Below, piece after piece: positions 46,546 to 56,413 of a stretch of 64,000 bases of DNA. Each line of letters begins with the position of its first letter. The first letter of the stretch is position 1. Made by a program: the position numbers and the translations under genes. The DNA is from an uncultured Paracoccaceae bacterium (GTDB lineage Bacteria > Pseudomonadota > Alphaproteobacteria > Rhodobacterales > Rhodobacteraceae). Location: positions 248,001 through 312,000 of the forward strand of contig CANNFQ010000002.1 in NCBI GenBank assembly GCA_947503925.1, given 5' to 3'. The notes below the pieces were generated by a model, which ran no database searches, was not told where the DNA came from, and saw only the letters and a program-made list of their open reading frames with translations.

Positions 46546-49500
46546 CTATCGACATGGTGGGGCAAGTGATCGCGAGCCATTGCCCAGTTGCGCTCTTTGC
46601 GACATTTGTAGGTTCCGGACGGCAGTTTGCACACGCCGACGTGACCAGCATTCTCGTTGCGCTCGTCGCTCAATCGAATTGAGTGCTCTGTTCATGTCTT
46701 GATTATAGTCCTGGTGTTCAAGGGTCCAACCACGATGCAAACCCCTATCGGTGGGGTGAATACCCTCACAGACCGGGAGGTAAATCATGTTGGTCGCGCC
46801 ATTGATGTTGAAGCTTTGACCAAGCCGTCGAAGTGCGGGGTGGTTGCGCAAACTATAAGGAATAATGTGGTGACGCTGGTAGCCTTGGCGCGTTGGCATC
46901 CAAGCGGGGAAGCGCTCTTGAAGGCCGAACGGGTCGGAAAACTGAACGGGTGATCTCACATAACCATAGCTTTGCAAGCCACCTAGAATGCTAATTGGAT
47001 CTGGCGACAGATATCCGCCTGATCCCGGGTCATAGTACCTGAACCGGTTGTAATAGAGCCCGGTTTCCGCGTCTTCCCATTGGCCCTGGAACCGGATTGG
47101 GACGTCCAGTTGGGCTGTCATCATTATGTCGGGCGCGGTATTGTCCGCGCCGCCCATGCGCACGGACCACAACCGGTCGATCCGCCCCCATGTCCGCATC
47201 CCGGCGGCCCAAAGTACGTCTCCGCCCTCAGATACCAGTTCGCGCGGCGTGCCGAGGTGGTCGCATACCACATAGGCCAGTTGCCCTGCCTCCAACCGCG
47301 CAAGCGGGATGAAGCTTTCGGGTTCGTGGATCCAATGCACGCTGCGCGTGGTTCCATCGGCTGTTTTCACCACCTCGCGGGCGACGACATCGCCATCCCA
47401 CAGAAAGTCGTGGCGACGGCCTTTGGTCCACGTGATCTGCGTGACGTCTTGCCCTGCATCTCGCGCGCTGCGGGTCCATTCTTGTTTCCAAAGCCGCCGG
47501 GCGAAGGGATCGTAGCCATAGGTCCAGCGCGTCCCGTCTGGAGTATATGCGGTGGTCATCCGGTCCAGACCGTTCCATTCGAAATGCCAGACCTGCGGGC
47601 GGAACCCATCCCTGAGCACCTGCCGTTCGATCACGCGGCCCTTTGGATCATAGGTCAGGCGGATCGTTTCACCATCGGGTCCGCGCGCTTGGGTCACCCG
47701 CCCATCCGGTGCACGTTGCCAGCCTGCGAGTTGTGCTGCGATCTGACCTGCCTGTGCCAGTGCCGGGCTTTGCGTCGTACTGGCATTCACATTCATCCGG
47801 TCGTCATAGGTGAACTGTTCGGTTGTGCCGTCCTGCCGTGCCGTGTGCGTGATCTGGCCGTTGGGGTCGTAGCTAAACCGTGTCTCCCCCCATAGCTGAT
47901 CTTTGATTGCCGTTGGTTCCAGCCCCGCATTCCAATCATAGCTGCGCCCAAAACCGACGCGGCGCTGTTCCCCCGCCCCGTCAGGCACCAGGATCGATGC
48001 ATTGATCCGTTGATCCACCAAGAGCCCCAGCGCGTTGAACCGCTGCATCAGCGCGAACCCCTGAGATGATTTGCGCGATGCTTCATTGCCCAGTTGGTCG
48101 TGATTGATTTCCAGCGTCTCGTGCCCGTCAACAGTCATGCCGTTCAACCGGCCCGCTGGGTCGTAACTGAACTCGACGGATTGTCCATCGATCTGTCGGC
48201 GCACCCGCTGTCCACAGCAATCGTAGTGGCTTTCGATGCGCGTGCCGTTGATCGTTTCGGCGATGACCTGCCCGTTTTCATCTCGTTCAAAGCTGACGGT
48301 CGCATCGGCGTTGCGCAGTTCGGCCAGCAAGCCCCGATCATCATACGCATAGTCTGTCACCAGCGGATCCTGTGCCGGTGCGGTCACTGTTTCTTGCAGC
48401 ATCAGACCGGATTTATCCAACTTCAGTCGATGAACCGTGCCGTCGGGATAGGTCGTGCCGATCAATTGGTCGGCATCGTCGTAGTCATAGCTGATCTCAG
48501 CCCCGCCAAAATCAACTTCGCGCACAATCCGGCCTCGCCCGTCCCGCATAAAGCGCCAAACCTGCCCGGCTTGGTTTTCGACTTCAGCCAGATCCTCGGC
48601 ATGATCATAGCGAAACCGTAATGTACCGCCCTTGGGGTCGCGTATTTCTTCGACTTTGCCGAAGCCGTCGATCAGATAAGTCGTGGCCCTGCCTTGCCCG
48701 TCAATCTGCCGCAATTCGCGGCGCGGCTTGCCAACTTCTGCACTTGCGACGGTTTCGCCACCGATCCGCACCGCCGTTGGTGTCCAGAAATCCTGCCCTG
48801 TCTGCGGCGCGTATTCGTAAGCATGTGTGACATCTTCGCCGGTCAGCACCCGGATCAATCTGCCAAAGGCATCGCGTTCATAAGTTGACTGCCGCCCGTC
48901 AAAATCAATCGCCTCGCGCAGCCAATGATGATCATCATAAGTAAGGAACCGGATCATACCGTCATGGCGGCAAATGCCGGTGGGCTGTCCGACTGTGTTT
49001 ACCTTGATATCGGTCCTGTGCCCCAGCGCATCCAGCGTCCCGATCAGGTTGCCGTTCTCATCGTAATCCGCCTCCCACGCCGCGCCGCTGGGATCGATGG
49101 CAAACTCCATCTGCCCATCTTCGGTCCAGCGGAAATCGGAGATGCGCCCCTCGGGGTCTTCGATGGATGTGATATTGCCCAGGGGGTCGTATTTGAAATG
49201 CGTCTGGTGCCCGTTACCGTCCTGGGTGGCCGCAATGTTGTTGTCGCCGTCATAATATGTGCGCAAAAATCGCCCTGTGATATGCGCCTCGGCAAAGATG
49301 CCGCCATCCTCTTGATAATAAATCAATTCGGTCCGGTCCGGGTCGCCGCCCGGAATGTGGCGGGTTATGTGTAGGTCGGGGTCGTATTCAAAGCGCGTCC
49401 CATCATAAGGGCCATTGGTTTCTTCGGCGATGCATCGACCGTCAGCATCGAAGGTATAACGCGCCTCATACTGGTCATTCTTGCGGAACCAGATCCGGCG

Positions 49501-50796
49501 ATGCGCGTTGTCATAGCCATATTCATGTTTGTCCCCAAAGGGGCAGTCGGCCAGCACCATGTTGTCATCTGTATCATAGGCGTAGCGCATGACCGTATGG
49601 CGGCTGCCATCGGTCGCCAGCAGGTCGATCTGCTTGCGCAGCCCACGATCTGTGTCATTGGTCATTTCCAGCCGCAGGCCTTCGGGCAGGTCAATCGCGG
49701 TCAGCAGCCCGGCATCGTCACGTTCAAATTCAAGCCGCACGCCATTGCGATTTTCCATTGCGGTCATGTGCCATTGGCTGGGGCCGCATTTGGCGAAATG
49801 GCGGATCACCCCCTCTTCGCGCACCATGAAGGTTCGTTCATGACCGGCTGCGATTTCCATGACGCGAATGTGGTCACCAAAGTTCCAGACCCCGGGGATT
49901 GGTGTGGGGCGGTCAAAGTCGATGTGAAACCCGGCCCCGTCGCGATAGCGTAGTTTGCCTTTTTCCACCCGTTCCAGAGAGGCATCAAGATCGCTGACCC
50001 GGCCCCATCCCAGCACTGATTTCTGATCAATATCGCTTTGATAGGTGCTGGAGATTGTCACGGTGAACAGGCCCGGCACACCGAAAGGCGGATCGGCCTG
50101 TTGAACGGCCCCCGTATCTAGGAATACCGGGTTTGACCCGGTGCGACGGCAACGGCGCCGATTGCGGCGGCGGCGGCGGCCCCTGATGCGTTCCTGTACC
50201 CTGCGGCGGGCAGCCGCGCGTTGGGCTCGACTGGCACCGCGTACCAACCGTCTGCCCCTGCCAAGCCTTCGCAGCTGTCCGCCGGGGATCATATCAAGCG
50301 GCGTTATCTCAAAAATATCCCAACCCGATGCCCGGGCCATGTAGTCGTCATGATAGTGGCGCCAGGTTTCAAGCCGTTGTTGGCCCGTCTGCTGGTCCAT
50401 CGGGATGAATACACCCGAACTGTTTCCAAATGGACCAGCGCTGTTTTCGACGTAATCGCCAAAGGAGCCGGTGAAGTCGTGATTGTTCAGCGCGTCCAGT
50501 TCGGTTTGGGCGATGACGCCGTCTGCTTGGGCATGACGCACGTCATCCATGATCTGAGCACGGGCTTCAGGATCTGTCGTCGCGTTGAATTCTTCTTGCA
50601 AAGCGCGGATTTCGGCATTTGCTTCTTCCACTTCTTGCTCGAGTTCGGCGCGCAGTTCCTCTTCGGTGACTTCGGGCGCGCCCGCGCCTGAAATCTCTTC
50701 GCCCATTGCGTTATCGCCATCGATCGACGTCGGGGTGCCGCCACTGTTGGCGGTTGTTGGATCTACAGTGCCGTCCTCCGGCGCGCCGTCTTGCAT
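46546..50796 (-). CDS. Rhs-repeat T6SS effector with C-terminal AHH-type nuclease
   Basis: A 1416-residue protein. Residues 40-100 are acidic and helical (EVTEEELRAELEQEVEEANAE); 176-218 are very Arg-rich; from about 225 the Rhs/YD-repeat shell follows with many GxxxxYxYD-like repeats. The core ends RYYDPGSGGYLSPDP...DPFGLQ, the usual autoproteolysis site. The last ~124 residues are the toxin: RHHIIPYSLRNHPALRRLG then NMIYLPV and GLHRGWTLEHQDYN fit an AHH/HNH-type nuclease. Unlike many Rhs proteins it has no fused PAAR; a separate PAAR-like gene lies 12 bp upstream. Composition falls in the toxin tip. Confidence 0.92.
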   Translation of the reverse strand: MQDGAPEDGTVDPTTANSGGTPTSIDGDNAMGEEISGAGAPEVTEEELRAELEQEVEEANAEIRALQEEFNATTDPEARAQIMDDVRHAQADGVIAQTELDALNNHDFTGSFGDYVENSAGPFGNSSGVFIPMDQQTGQQRLETWRHYHDDYMARASGWDIFEITPLDMIPGGQLRRLGRGRRLVRGASRAQRAAARRRVQERIRGRRRRRNRRRCRRTGSNPVFLDTGAVQQADPPFGVPGLFTVTISSTYQSDIDQKSVLGWGRVSDLDASLERVEKGKLRYRDGAGFHIDFDRPTPIPGVWNFGDHIRVMEIAAGHERTFMVREEGVIRHFAKCGPSQWHMTAMENRNGVRLEFERDDAGLLTAIDLPEGLRLEMTNDTDRGLRKQIDLLATDGSRHTVMRYAYDTDDNMVLADCPFGDKHEYGYDNAHRRIWFRKNDQYEARYTFDADGRCIAEETNGPYDGTRFEYDPDLHITRHIPGGDPDRTELIYYQEDGGIFAEAHITGRFLRTYYDGDNNIAATQDGNGHQTHFKYDPLGNITSIEDPEGRISDFRWTEDGQMEFAIDPSGAAWEADYDENGNLIGTLDALGHRTDIKVNTVGQPTGICRHDGMIRFLTYDDHHWLREAIDFDGRQSTYERDAFGRLIRVLTGEDVTHAYEYAPQTGQDFWTPTAVRIGGETVASAEVGKPRRELRQIDGQGRATTYLIDGFGKVEEIRDPKGGTLRFRYDHAEDLAEVENQAGQVWRFMRDGRGRIVREVDFGGAEISYDYDDADQLIGTTYPDGTVHRLKLDKSGLMLQETVTAPAQDPLVTDYAYDDRGLLAELRNADATVSFERDENGQVIAETINGTRIESHYDCCGQRVRRQIDGQSVEFSYDPAGRLNGMTVDGHETLEINHDQLGNEASRKSSQGFALMQRFNALGLLVDQRINASILVPDGAGEQRRVGFGRSYDWNAGLEPTAIKDQLWGETRFSYDPNGQITHTARQDGTTEQFTYDDRMNVNASTTQSPALAQAGQIAAQLAGWQRAPDGRVTQARGPDGETIRLTYDPKGRVIERQVLRDGFRPQVWHFEWNGLDRMTTAYTPDGTRWTYGYDPFARRLWKQEWTRSARDAGQDVTQITWTKGRRHDFLWDGDVVAREVVKTADGTTRSVHWIHEPESFIPLARLEAGQLAYVVCDHLGTPRELVSEGGDVLWAAGMRTWGRIDRLWSVRMGGADNTAPDIMMTAQLDVPIRFQGQWEDAETGLYYNRFRYYDPGSGGYLSPDPISILGGLQSYGYVRSPVQFSDPFGLQERFPAWMPTRQGYQRHHIIPYSLRNHPALRRLGQSFNINGATNMIYLPVCEGIHPTDRGLHRGWTLEHQDYNQDMNRALNSIERRAQRECWSRRRVQTAVRNLQMSQRAQLGNGSRSLAPPCR

Positions 50797-50808
50797 TATC
50801 TGATCCGC

Positions 50809-51219
50809 CTAGTGGTGCTTCACTGGTTTTTTGAACTTGATCCGGCGCGGTTCCTTTGGACCGGCGCTGGCAGCGTTGAGCCAGGACGGGTCACCATTGC
50901 GCACCACAGCCCAGCCTTCGGAGAACACTGTTGCGCTGCCTTTCTTGGCATGGGCATAACCTTTGTAACCGGCATCCTTGACCCCCTTACCAACCCCCGG
51001 TTCATGCCCTGTGACAAGCCGCGTGCGGGTGTTCAGGTTGAAATCATGCTTGCCGTTATTGCGCACCGTTTTTGCTGTGCGGATCGACGGGGCGAGCGTC
51101 ACCATCGTGACGTAAGGCACCGGCACCATCGATGACCCAACAGGTGTCTTGCAGACATCCGGCCCCTTGGTCACCATGATGTTCGCGCCGTCCTTGCGCG
51201 CTGAAATCGGAACGCTCAT
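50809..51219 (-). CDS. PAAR-like protein (DUF4150)
   Basis: A 136-residue protein starting MSVPISARKDGANIMVTKGPDVCKTPVGSS, followed by VPYVTMVTLAPSIR. The DUF4150 family has a PAAR-like Cys/His-poor spike that caps VgrG and carries Rhs effectors. The C-terminal tail is basic (KEPRRIKFKKPVKHH). Its ATG overlaps the DUF2169 stop by four bases, and rhs starts 12 bp after its stop, so the three are coupled. Confidence 0.85.
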   Translation of the reverse strand: MSVPISARKDGANIMVTKGPDVCKTPVGSSMVPVPYVTMVTLAPSIRTAKTVRNNGKHDFNLNTRTRLVTGHEPGVGKGVKDAGYKGYAHAKKGSATVFSEGWAVVRNGDPSWLNAASAGPKEPRRIKFKKPVKHH

Positions 51220-52391
51220 GCGGTTACCTCTTCACCTGTTTCTTCGTCGAATTGCGGTACTTCTGCATCCTCTTCGGGGATGTATTGTGCGACATCATGA
51301 GGGTGGGGTGGCGCATACAGATCACTGGGCTGCATGTTGGTTTTTCGGCCCCCCAGCACGATCCCCTGGACCGACAACCGATCAAAGACCAGTCGCAGCA
51401 CCGTGTAGGCCCGCATGTCCTTGCTGTGGGCTGCATCGATGTCCAGATGCACCGTGTCCAGCATCATTGCGGTGGGCACAACGCGGCTTCCCATCTCAAG
51501 ATAAGCAACAATTGGGGGGTAGGGCAGGCTAACCTCCCATGTGCCTTTGGTGGGGTGCATATGCGTCATGGTGAGCCGCACCCCCGCGCCCAAAGGCAGA
51601 TCGCAGGTCATTCCTTCGGATGCTGCGTTGTGAAAGGCAAAATCGTAATCCGCCGGATAGCCGGGCCAGACATTGTCTTCCCATGTTTTGTCATAGGTGC
51701 CCCCACGGGGCCTGCGCGGTAGCCAGGCGGCCTGAACCGGGCCGAATCCTGCCGGGGGCAATGTGGTATAGGGGTCCTGTAGGGTCTGATCGGTCAGCAG
51801 GATTTGCGGTGCATCCAGCGGATGTTCTGCCGATGTATGTTTACGGTCAGCCCATCCGCAGCCGACCGGATTGTATTCCCAGGCCTTCAGGATCGGGGCA
51901 CCTTCGTCATCCTCGCCCTGTGGGATCACGCCGCCAAAAGCCTTGTCATAGCGCAGATCAACCGCTGATGCCTTTTCAGGCGCGGACAGCTTCCAGCCAT
52001 GCCAGCGTGGTATCCATTGCCGCGGCCCGGTAATGCCAAGCGTCTTGTCGATCAGGGTCGTATTATTGATATCGTCGGCCACGCGCAGCCCGGTTCGCCA
52101 TTCGGTTGCCGGTTGCCCGCCCGGTGGATAGGCGGTGGCATTCAGAATGATATCCGTCTGCGGTTTGAAAGGCACAAGATCAGAGGCATATAGCGGCGGA
52201 GAGCTGTTGGGCGCATCCGCAAACTGATCGGTAAAGTGAAAAGGTTCCTGTTCCTCCGACAGTGTGCAGTCGCCGTTTTCGTCGATATCCCATGCGACTT
52301 TGACCATGAAGACGCCAAATTCGCGCCCATGCGCATCCCAATTTGCAAACTGCATGTTAGGAAAAGGGGTAAAGTTTCGCAGCTCTACCAT
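51216..52391 (-). CDS. DUF2169-family T6SS adaptor
   Basis: A 391-residue protein beginning MVELRNFTPFPNMQFANWDAH, the typical DUF2169 opening, with RYDKAFGGVIPQGEDDEG and GFGPVQAAWLPRRPRGGTYD in the middle. In other bacteria DUF2169 proteins act as chaperone/adaptors that help PAAR-Rhs effectors load onto VgrG. Its start overlaps the vgrG stop by one base and its stop overlaps the PAAR-like gene's start by four, so the order vgrG-adaptor-PAAR-effector is one operon. Confidence 0.88.
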   Translation of the reverse strand: MVELRNFTPFPNMQFANWDAHGREFGVFMVKVAWDIDENGDCTLSEEQEPFHFTDQFADAPNSSPPLYASDLVPFKPQTDIILNATAYPPGGQPATEWRTGLRVADDINNTTLIDKTLGITGPRQWIPRWHGWKLSAPEKASAVDLRYDKAFGGVIPQGEDDEGAPILKAWEYNPVGCGWADRKHTSAEHPLDAPQILLTDQTLQDPYTTLPPAGFGPVQAAWLPRRPRGGTYDKTWEDNVWPGYPADYDFAFHNAASEGMTCDLPLGAGVRLTMTHMHPTKGTWEVSLPYPPIVAYLEMGSRVVPTAMMLDTVHLDIDAAHSKDMRAYTVLRLVFDRLSVQGIVLGGRKTNMQPSDLYAPPHPHDVAQYIPEEDAEVPQFDEETGEEVTA

Positions 52392-54676
52392 CAGTTCAGA
52401 TCGATCACCTTGCCGACGACATTGACGGGACCTGACGCCTCAAAATTGAAGCGCACCCCGCGCAAAATCACCGTGCCATCGGATTTCATGACCAGTTTGG
52501 ATTTCCCGACCTCGATCACGTATTCCTCGCCTACCACTGTTTTCTTTGTCTTACCCACTTCTGTTGACTGGGCATTCCCGACCTTTGTGGATTGCGTGTC
52601 ACCAACATTGATAAATTGCTTGTTGCCGACTGTGGTTGTCTGAACTTGACCAACAAGCGTGTTTTTCAACAAGCCGATCTGTTCGGTTCTTGCCAGTCCA
52701 ATCGTGTCCGATTTCGCCTTTTCAACAAATGTATTCATGATCCCCGACACCGGCAGGATCTTGGCCACTGTCGCACCCAATGCGGTACCAGCTGCGGCCT
52801 GAATGGCGCCGGCGCTGGTCCGGTTCTTGGCGGCAGCTGCAAATTTGCTATGTGCCGGTGAAGATGCGGCTTCGCCACCCAATGCAGATGCCACAAGGCC
52901 GCCGACAAGTGTGGTCAATGCGCCATCGCCAACTTCGGCGGCACCGGCCATCATTTCTTTTGCGCCCCCGCCCAAAAGGCCGCCAAGACCGCCGATAAGG
53001 CCAAGCGCACCAGCTGCGCCGCCCCCCCCGACCGTCAGGTTCATCGACCCCCCGATTTTTTCCTGATGATTGTCGCCGACGTCGATTGATTTGTTATGAC
53101 CAACGCTTTCGACCTGATCATTATCGATACGCTTCATCCGGTTGTTGAGAACCTTGAGCGTCTGGTCTTTCTGTGCGTGGAGCGAGATGTTTTCTTCGCC
53201 GGTTGCATCTTCGAATGTCAGTTCATTGAAACCTTCGGACTGATGGCTGTCTGATCGGAATACTGATTTGGTCTTATGGGCAGGTAGCGGATATGGGGCG
53301 TCGTTCTTGCCATTGAATACGCAGCCCGTCACCAGCGGCTTGTCTGGGTCGCCCTCCAGAAACTCGACCACAACCTCCATCCCGATCCGTGGGATGACCA
53401 TGCCGCCCCAACCTTTGGACGCCCAGTTCTGGCTGACCCGGCACCGCATCGAATAGGCTTTGTTCAGGTCCCAGTGGAAATGCACAAGGATGCGGCCATA
53501 TTCATCGCAATCAATCTCGCCGTCACCGACGACGACCGCCGTCTGCGGCCCCTGCACGACGGGCACACGCGTCTTGCGCTCGGGCGCGAGAGGGGCCTCT
53601 TTCGGCATCAGCACATATTCGCCCGAATAGGCAAAGCCATCACTGTCGGTCCCGCCGGACCCATAGCCATCTGATACGTAGGAATGGCGCGCCACAAGGC
53701 ACAGGTAATCCGCCCCTTTGACCCCGTTCACCTGATCGCCGGTCAGCGTCAGCACCATACCGGCACCCAGCGAGGTACAATCGCCGACGGCGCGATGCCG
53801 CGTGTCCTGTCCACGTTCCTGCAATGTGCGCAGGCTGACAACGTCCTTGCCCTGACCCTGTTCCAGATAATCCCCCGGGTAGTCATAGCTTTCGATCTGG
53901 CCTTCGGCATAGGCTGCGTCGCCAATCCGATCTACTTCCATTGCCGCGTTCGGTTTCTTGAAGTTGTAGTCGGTCAACCGCACCGCACCGGTGGTCAGCC
54001 GCCGTTCCGGGTGCCATTCCCAGAAATGTTCGTCGGCAGACTGGCGTGCGCCATCTACCGGTTTGTAATCCCGCTTGCCGCCCGGCACCGGATCATGCTG
54101 ATCAATGGCATCGGTCAGCACCAGGGTATGATTCCCGACGCTATGGGCGAAATGATAGGAAATCCCGAACCGTTCCATCAGCCGGGTGGCAAAATCCAGA
54201 TCGCTTTCGCGATACTGCACAGTGTATTCCAGTTCCGGATAGTTGCCCGTCAGTTTCACCTGCACTGCCGGATCGCCCAAGCCCGCATAGGCGGAGAGAA
54301 GTTCCTCGATAATCTGAACTACTGTTTTATTATGAAAAATCCGTTGGTTGCGCCGCCGACCGGCGAGCCAGAACCAAGGGCGCAAGGTTAGTGCATATTT
54401 GTTGCCATTCTCGCCTACACCGGCCCATGTCGCCTCTGTGACGATGCCATCATAGGCGCGCGGGCCGTCATTCTGGCTTTCGATTTCAACACTGGCGTGG
54501 GTGCCAACCAACCCGTTAAAGTCGATATTCGGTTCGGCAGACAGTGCCTCAACCCGGTACTCAGACAGGCCGTTCATGGCGTCCATGCCGTCAAAGCGCA
54601 GCAAAACCAACACATCCTTGCCCAAAGCGGTGGTCAAACGACCCATCCGGGCGTCCTGCTTAAAGGGGGCGTTCAT
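52391..54676 (-). CDS. vgrG: VgrG/TssI type VI secretion tip protein
   Basis: A 761-residue protein. The N-terminal gp27-like part has LSEYRVEALSAEPNIDFNGLVG and the middle gp5-like part has DEYGRILVHFHWDLNK, RVSQNWASKGWGGMVIPRIG and FLEGDPDKPLVTG. The C-terminal beta-helix carries VG repeats (VGNKQFINVGDTQSTKVGN...), interrupted at about residues 550-650 by a Gly/Ala-rich hydrophobic stretch (GLIGGLGGLLGGGAKEMMAG). The start is set at MNAPFKQDARMG with GAGG upstream. No other T6SS gene is seen within the window. Confidence 0.93.
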   Translation of the reverse strand: MNAPFKQDARMGRLTTALGKDVLVLLRFDGMDAMNGLSEYRVEALSAEPNIDFNGLVGTHASVEIESQNDGPRAYDGIVTEATWAGVGENGNKYALTLRPWFWLAGRRRNQRIFHNKTVVQIIEELLSAYAGLGDPAVQVKLTGNYPELEYTVQYRESDLDFATRLMERFGISYHFAHSVGNHTLVLTDAIDQHDPVPGGKRDYKPVDGARQSADEHFWEWHPERRLTTGAVRLTDYNFKKPNAAMEVDRIGDAAYAEGQIESYDYPGDYLEQGQGKDVVSLRTLQERGQDTRHRAVGDCTSLGAGMVLTLTGDQVNGVKGADYLCLVARHSYVSDGYGSGGTDSDGFAYSGEYVLMPKEAPLAPERKTRVPVVQGPQTAVVVGDGEIDCDEYGRILVHFHWDLNKAYSMRCRVSQNWASKGWGGMVIPRIGMEVVVEFLEGDPDKPLVTGCVFNGKNDAPYPLPAHKTKSVFRSDSHQSEGFNELTFEDATGEENISLHAQKDQTLKVLNNRMKRIDNDQVESVGHNKSIDVGDNHQEKIGGSMNLTVGGGGAAGALGLIGGLGGLLGGGAKEMMAGAAEVGDGALTTLVGGLVASALGGEAASSPAHSKFAAAAKNRTSAGAIQAAAGTALGATVAKILPVSGIMNTFVEKAKSDTIGLARTEQIGLLKNTLVGQVQTTTVGNKQFINVGDTQSTKVGNAQSTEVGKTKKTVVGEEYVIEVGKSKLVMKSDGTVILRGVRFNFEASGPVNVVGKVIDLN

Positions 54677-55009
54677 CGTGGCGGACCTCGCGGGAAATGG
54701 CAGACAGTCTATACGAGGGGATAATAGACAATTGTCGCCCCGTATCAATCGACGGTTGCGGGATGTCGGACAAATCGTTGCAATTTATCACAGTGAAAAG
54801 GTGCTGGCTTGGGTCGGGGTGCGGTGGAAAATAAATGCCGCCGACATGCTTGACAAACGCCAGCCTGACAGCCGGCGTGATCGGGCAATATCACAACAGA
54901 TTGGGCCGATGGTGCTGTGCCCTTTTTTGCATTGGTCACATCGGTCCGCTTGGGGTTCACGTAAGTTGTGGGTTGCGTCTGCGACCGGAACATCTTGTTT
55001 TGCCCGGTT
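54677..55009. other. Intergenic region upstream of vgrG
   Basis: 333 bp holding the vgrG promoter on the minus strand and the tail of the alpha/beta-hydrolase gene. The short open frames are shadows. I see no terminator or repeat. Confidence 0.5.
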
Positions 55010-56293
55010 CTATTCACCAAACTTTTTCGTTTCGAACATCAGCCCGTAGGCGCTGCGCGGCCGGAACCCTTCCCAATAGGTATGTTCATCGGTTGGGTTT
55101 CCGTTCTCGTCGACGGACCAGACGGCCTCGTTTCCTGAAGCGACCAGATCGAAATATGCTGCCTTGTCGCTATCCCCTTTCAGGTGCAGATCCAGATACG
55201 CGGTGATGAAATGCTGGCTGACATTGTTCATCTTGGTCGTGTCCCAGACCGCGTCGGAGTAGTGCCCGAACGGAAACCAGCCATCGGCGGCGGGCAGGTC
55301 GTAGCTTTCCACAGGTGCTGGCATGGGTGCGCCTGCATTGTGGTTGGCGTTTTCAAAGGTCAACAGATGCCGGTTGGTGTTGACAGTATTGTCGAACATG
55401 CCTCGGATCGCGTCGTAGATAGAGACGTCATCGACGCTGCCCGCGATCAACATCAGAGGTTTGTCGATCCCCGCCCAGCCATCCGCGTCCCAAAAGCCCG
55501 CATTGTTCCCCCAAGGTCCGAAGGCGACGAAAGCTTTGACGCGCGGGTCTTCTAACCCTGCATGGCTGTCGGTTCCCATCATATTGCGCTCCAAGAGCCC
55601 CTGCGGCGCCCCCCATTCATATTCTGTGCTGGCCTTTGTCACACCCGCGCCGGCATAGATCAGCGCCCCGTAACCCCCCATGGAATACCCGATGATGGCG
55701 ACGTTATCGCCCTGAATGATTGCACCCAAGTCGCCCTCAAGCCCGCCCATCTGGTCGATGATAAATCGCTGGTCCCAGGGCCGGTTCACAAGCGTGGAAC
55801 CAAAGGCCGTCTGATCGTCATAGGTGCTGTCTGGGTGGTCAAGGGAGGCCACGACATAACCCTTGGAGGCGAGGTTTTCAGCCAATGGCGACATCAGGAA
55901 CCGGTTGCCGGGATAGCCATGTGACACGATGACAAGAGGGAAGGTTTGCCCACTATCGGGGGCGGCGTCGCGGGCGGCTCTGCCAGTGAGCGTGGCCTCC
56001 GTTTCGCCGTCACGCACTAAGGCGGTGAGCGTGCCGCCGGGCGTTGTATCGGCGCTGGCCGGATACCAGATTTCGACCGTCAGGTTCCGGTCATAGGTGG
56101 GGATGTCACCGGTCGCCCCGGTATTGACGACGTCAACCTGACCGGGATTGGTGAAGGTCATCGTTGTGACCCCGATCTTGTGATCCCCGTAAGCCGCCAA
56201 GGCGGGTGCGTCGGGCCGCACGATATCGATCCGGTTTTCGGCGTTGGCCGCTGTGGCGGCAAGCAGGCTGAGGGCGGTTGGTATGGCACGCAT
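55010..56293 (-). CDS. Exported alpha/beta hydrolase (PAF-acetylhydrolase-like)
   Basis: A 427-residue protein with a signal peptide MRAIPTALSLLAATAANA. The nucleophile elbow is GYSMGGYGAL, the oxyanion region is PLVIVSHGYPGNRF, and the final catalytic His is plausible in ENANHNAGAP. Long relatives with a leading beta-sandwich (ITNPGQVDV...) act as esterases or lipases such as PAF acetylhydrolases. The start is placed at ATG 56293, six bases after AGGAG; a GTG one codon earlier is too close. Substrate unknown. Confidence 0.85.
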   Translation of the reverse strand: MRAIPTALSLLAATAANAENRIDIVRPDAPALAAYGDHKIGVTTMTFTNPGQVDVVNTGATGDIPTYDRNLTVEIWYPASADTTPGGTLTALVRDGETEATLTGRAARDAAPDSGQTFPLVIVSHGYPGNRFLMSPLAENLASKGYVVASLDHPDSTYDDQTAFGSTLVNRPWDQRFIIDQMGGLEGDLGAIIQGDNVAIIGYSMGGYGALIYAGAGVTKASTEYEWGAPQGLLERNMMGTDSHAGLEDPRVKAFVAFGPWGNNAGFWDADGWAGIDKPLMLIAGSVDDVSIYDAIRGMFDNTVNTNRHLLTFENANHNAGAPMPAPVESYDLPAADGWFPFGHYSDAVWDTTKMNNVSQHFITAYLDLHLKGDSDKAAYFDLVASGNEAVWSVDENGNPTDEHTYWEGFRPRSAYGLMFETKKFGE

Positions 56294-56413
56294 CACATTC
56301 TCCTTTAGGTCGGGACCTGTGCATGATGCACGATCTGTGGTTGTTTCACAAAGCGTCAGTTTCCCACCCGGCCGCCAAACTGGTGGTGTGTTCTGAGTGG
56401 TAAGACTGTGTCT

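Noticed and set aside
47080..47895. Plus-strand frame of 271 codons opposite rhs
   Set aside because: Antisense to the YD-repeat region; His/Pro/Cys-rich without known domain.
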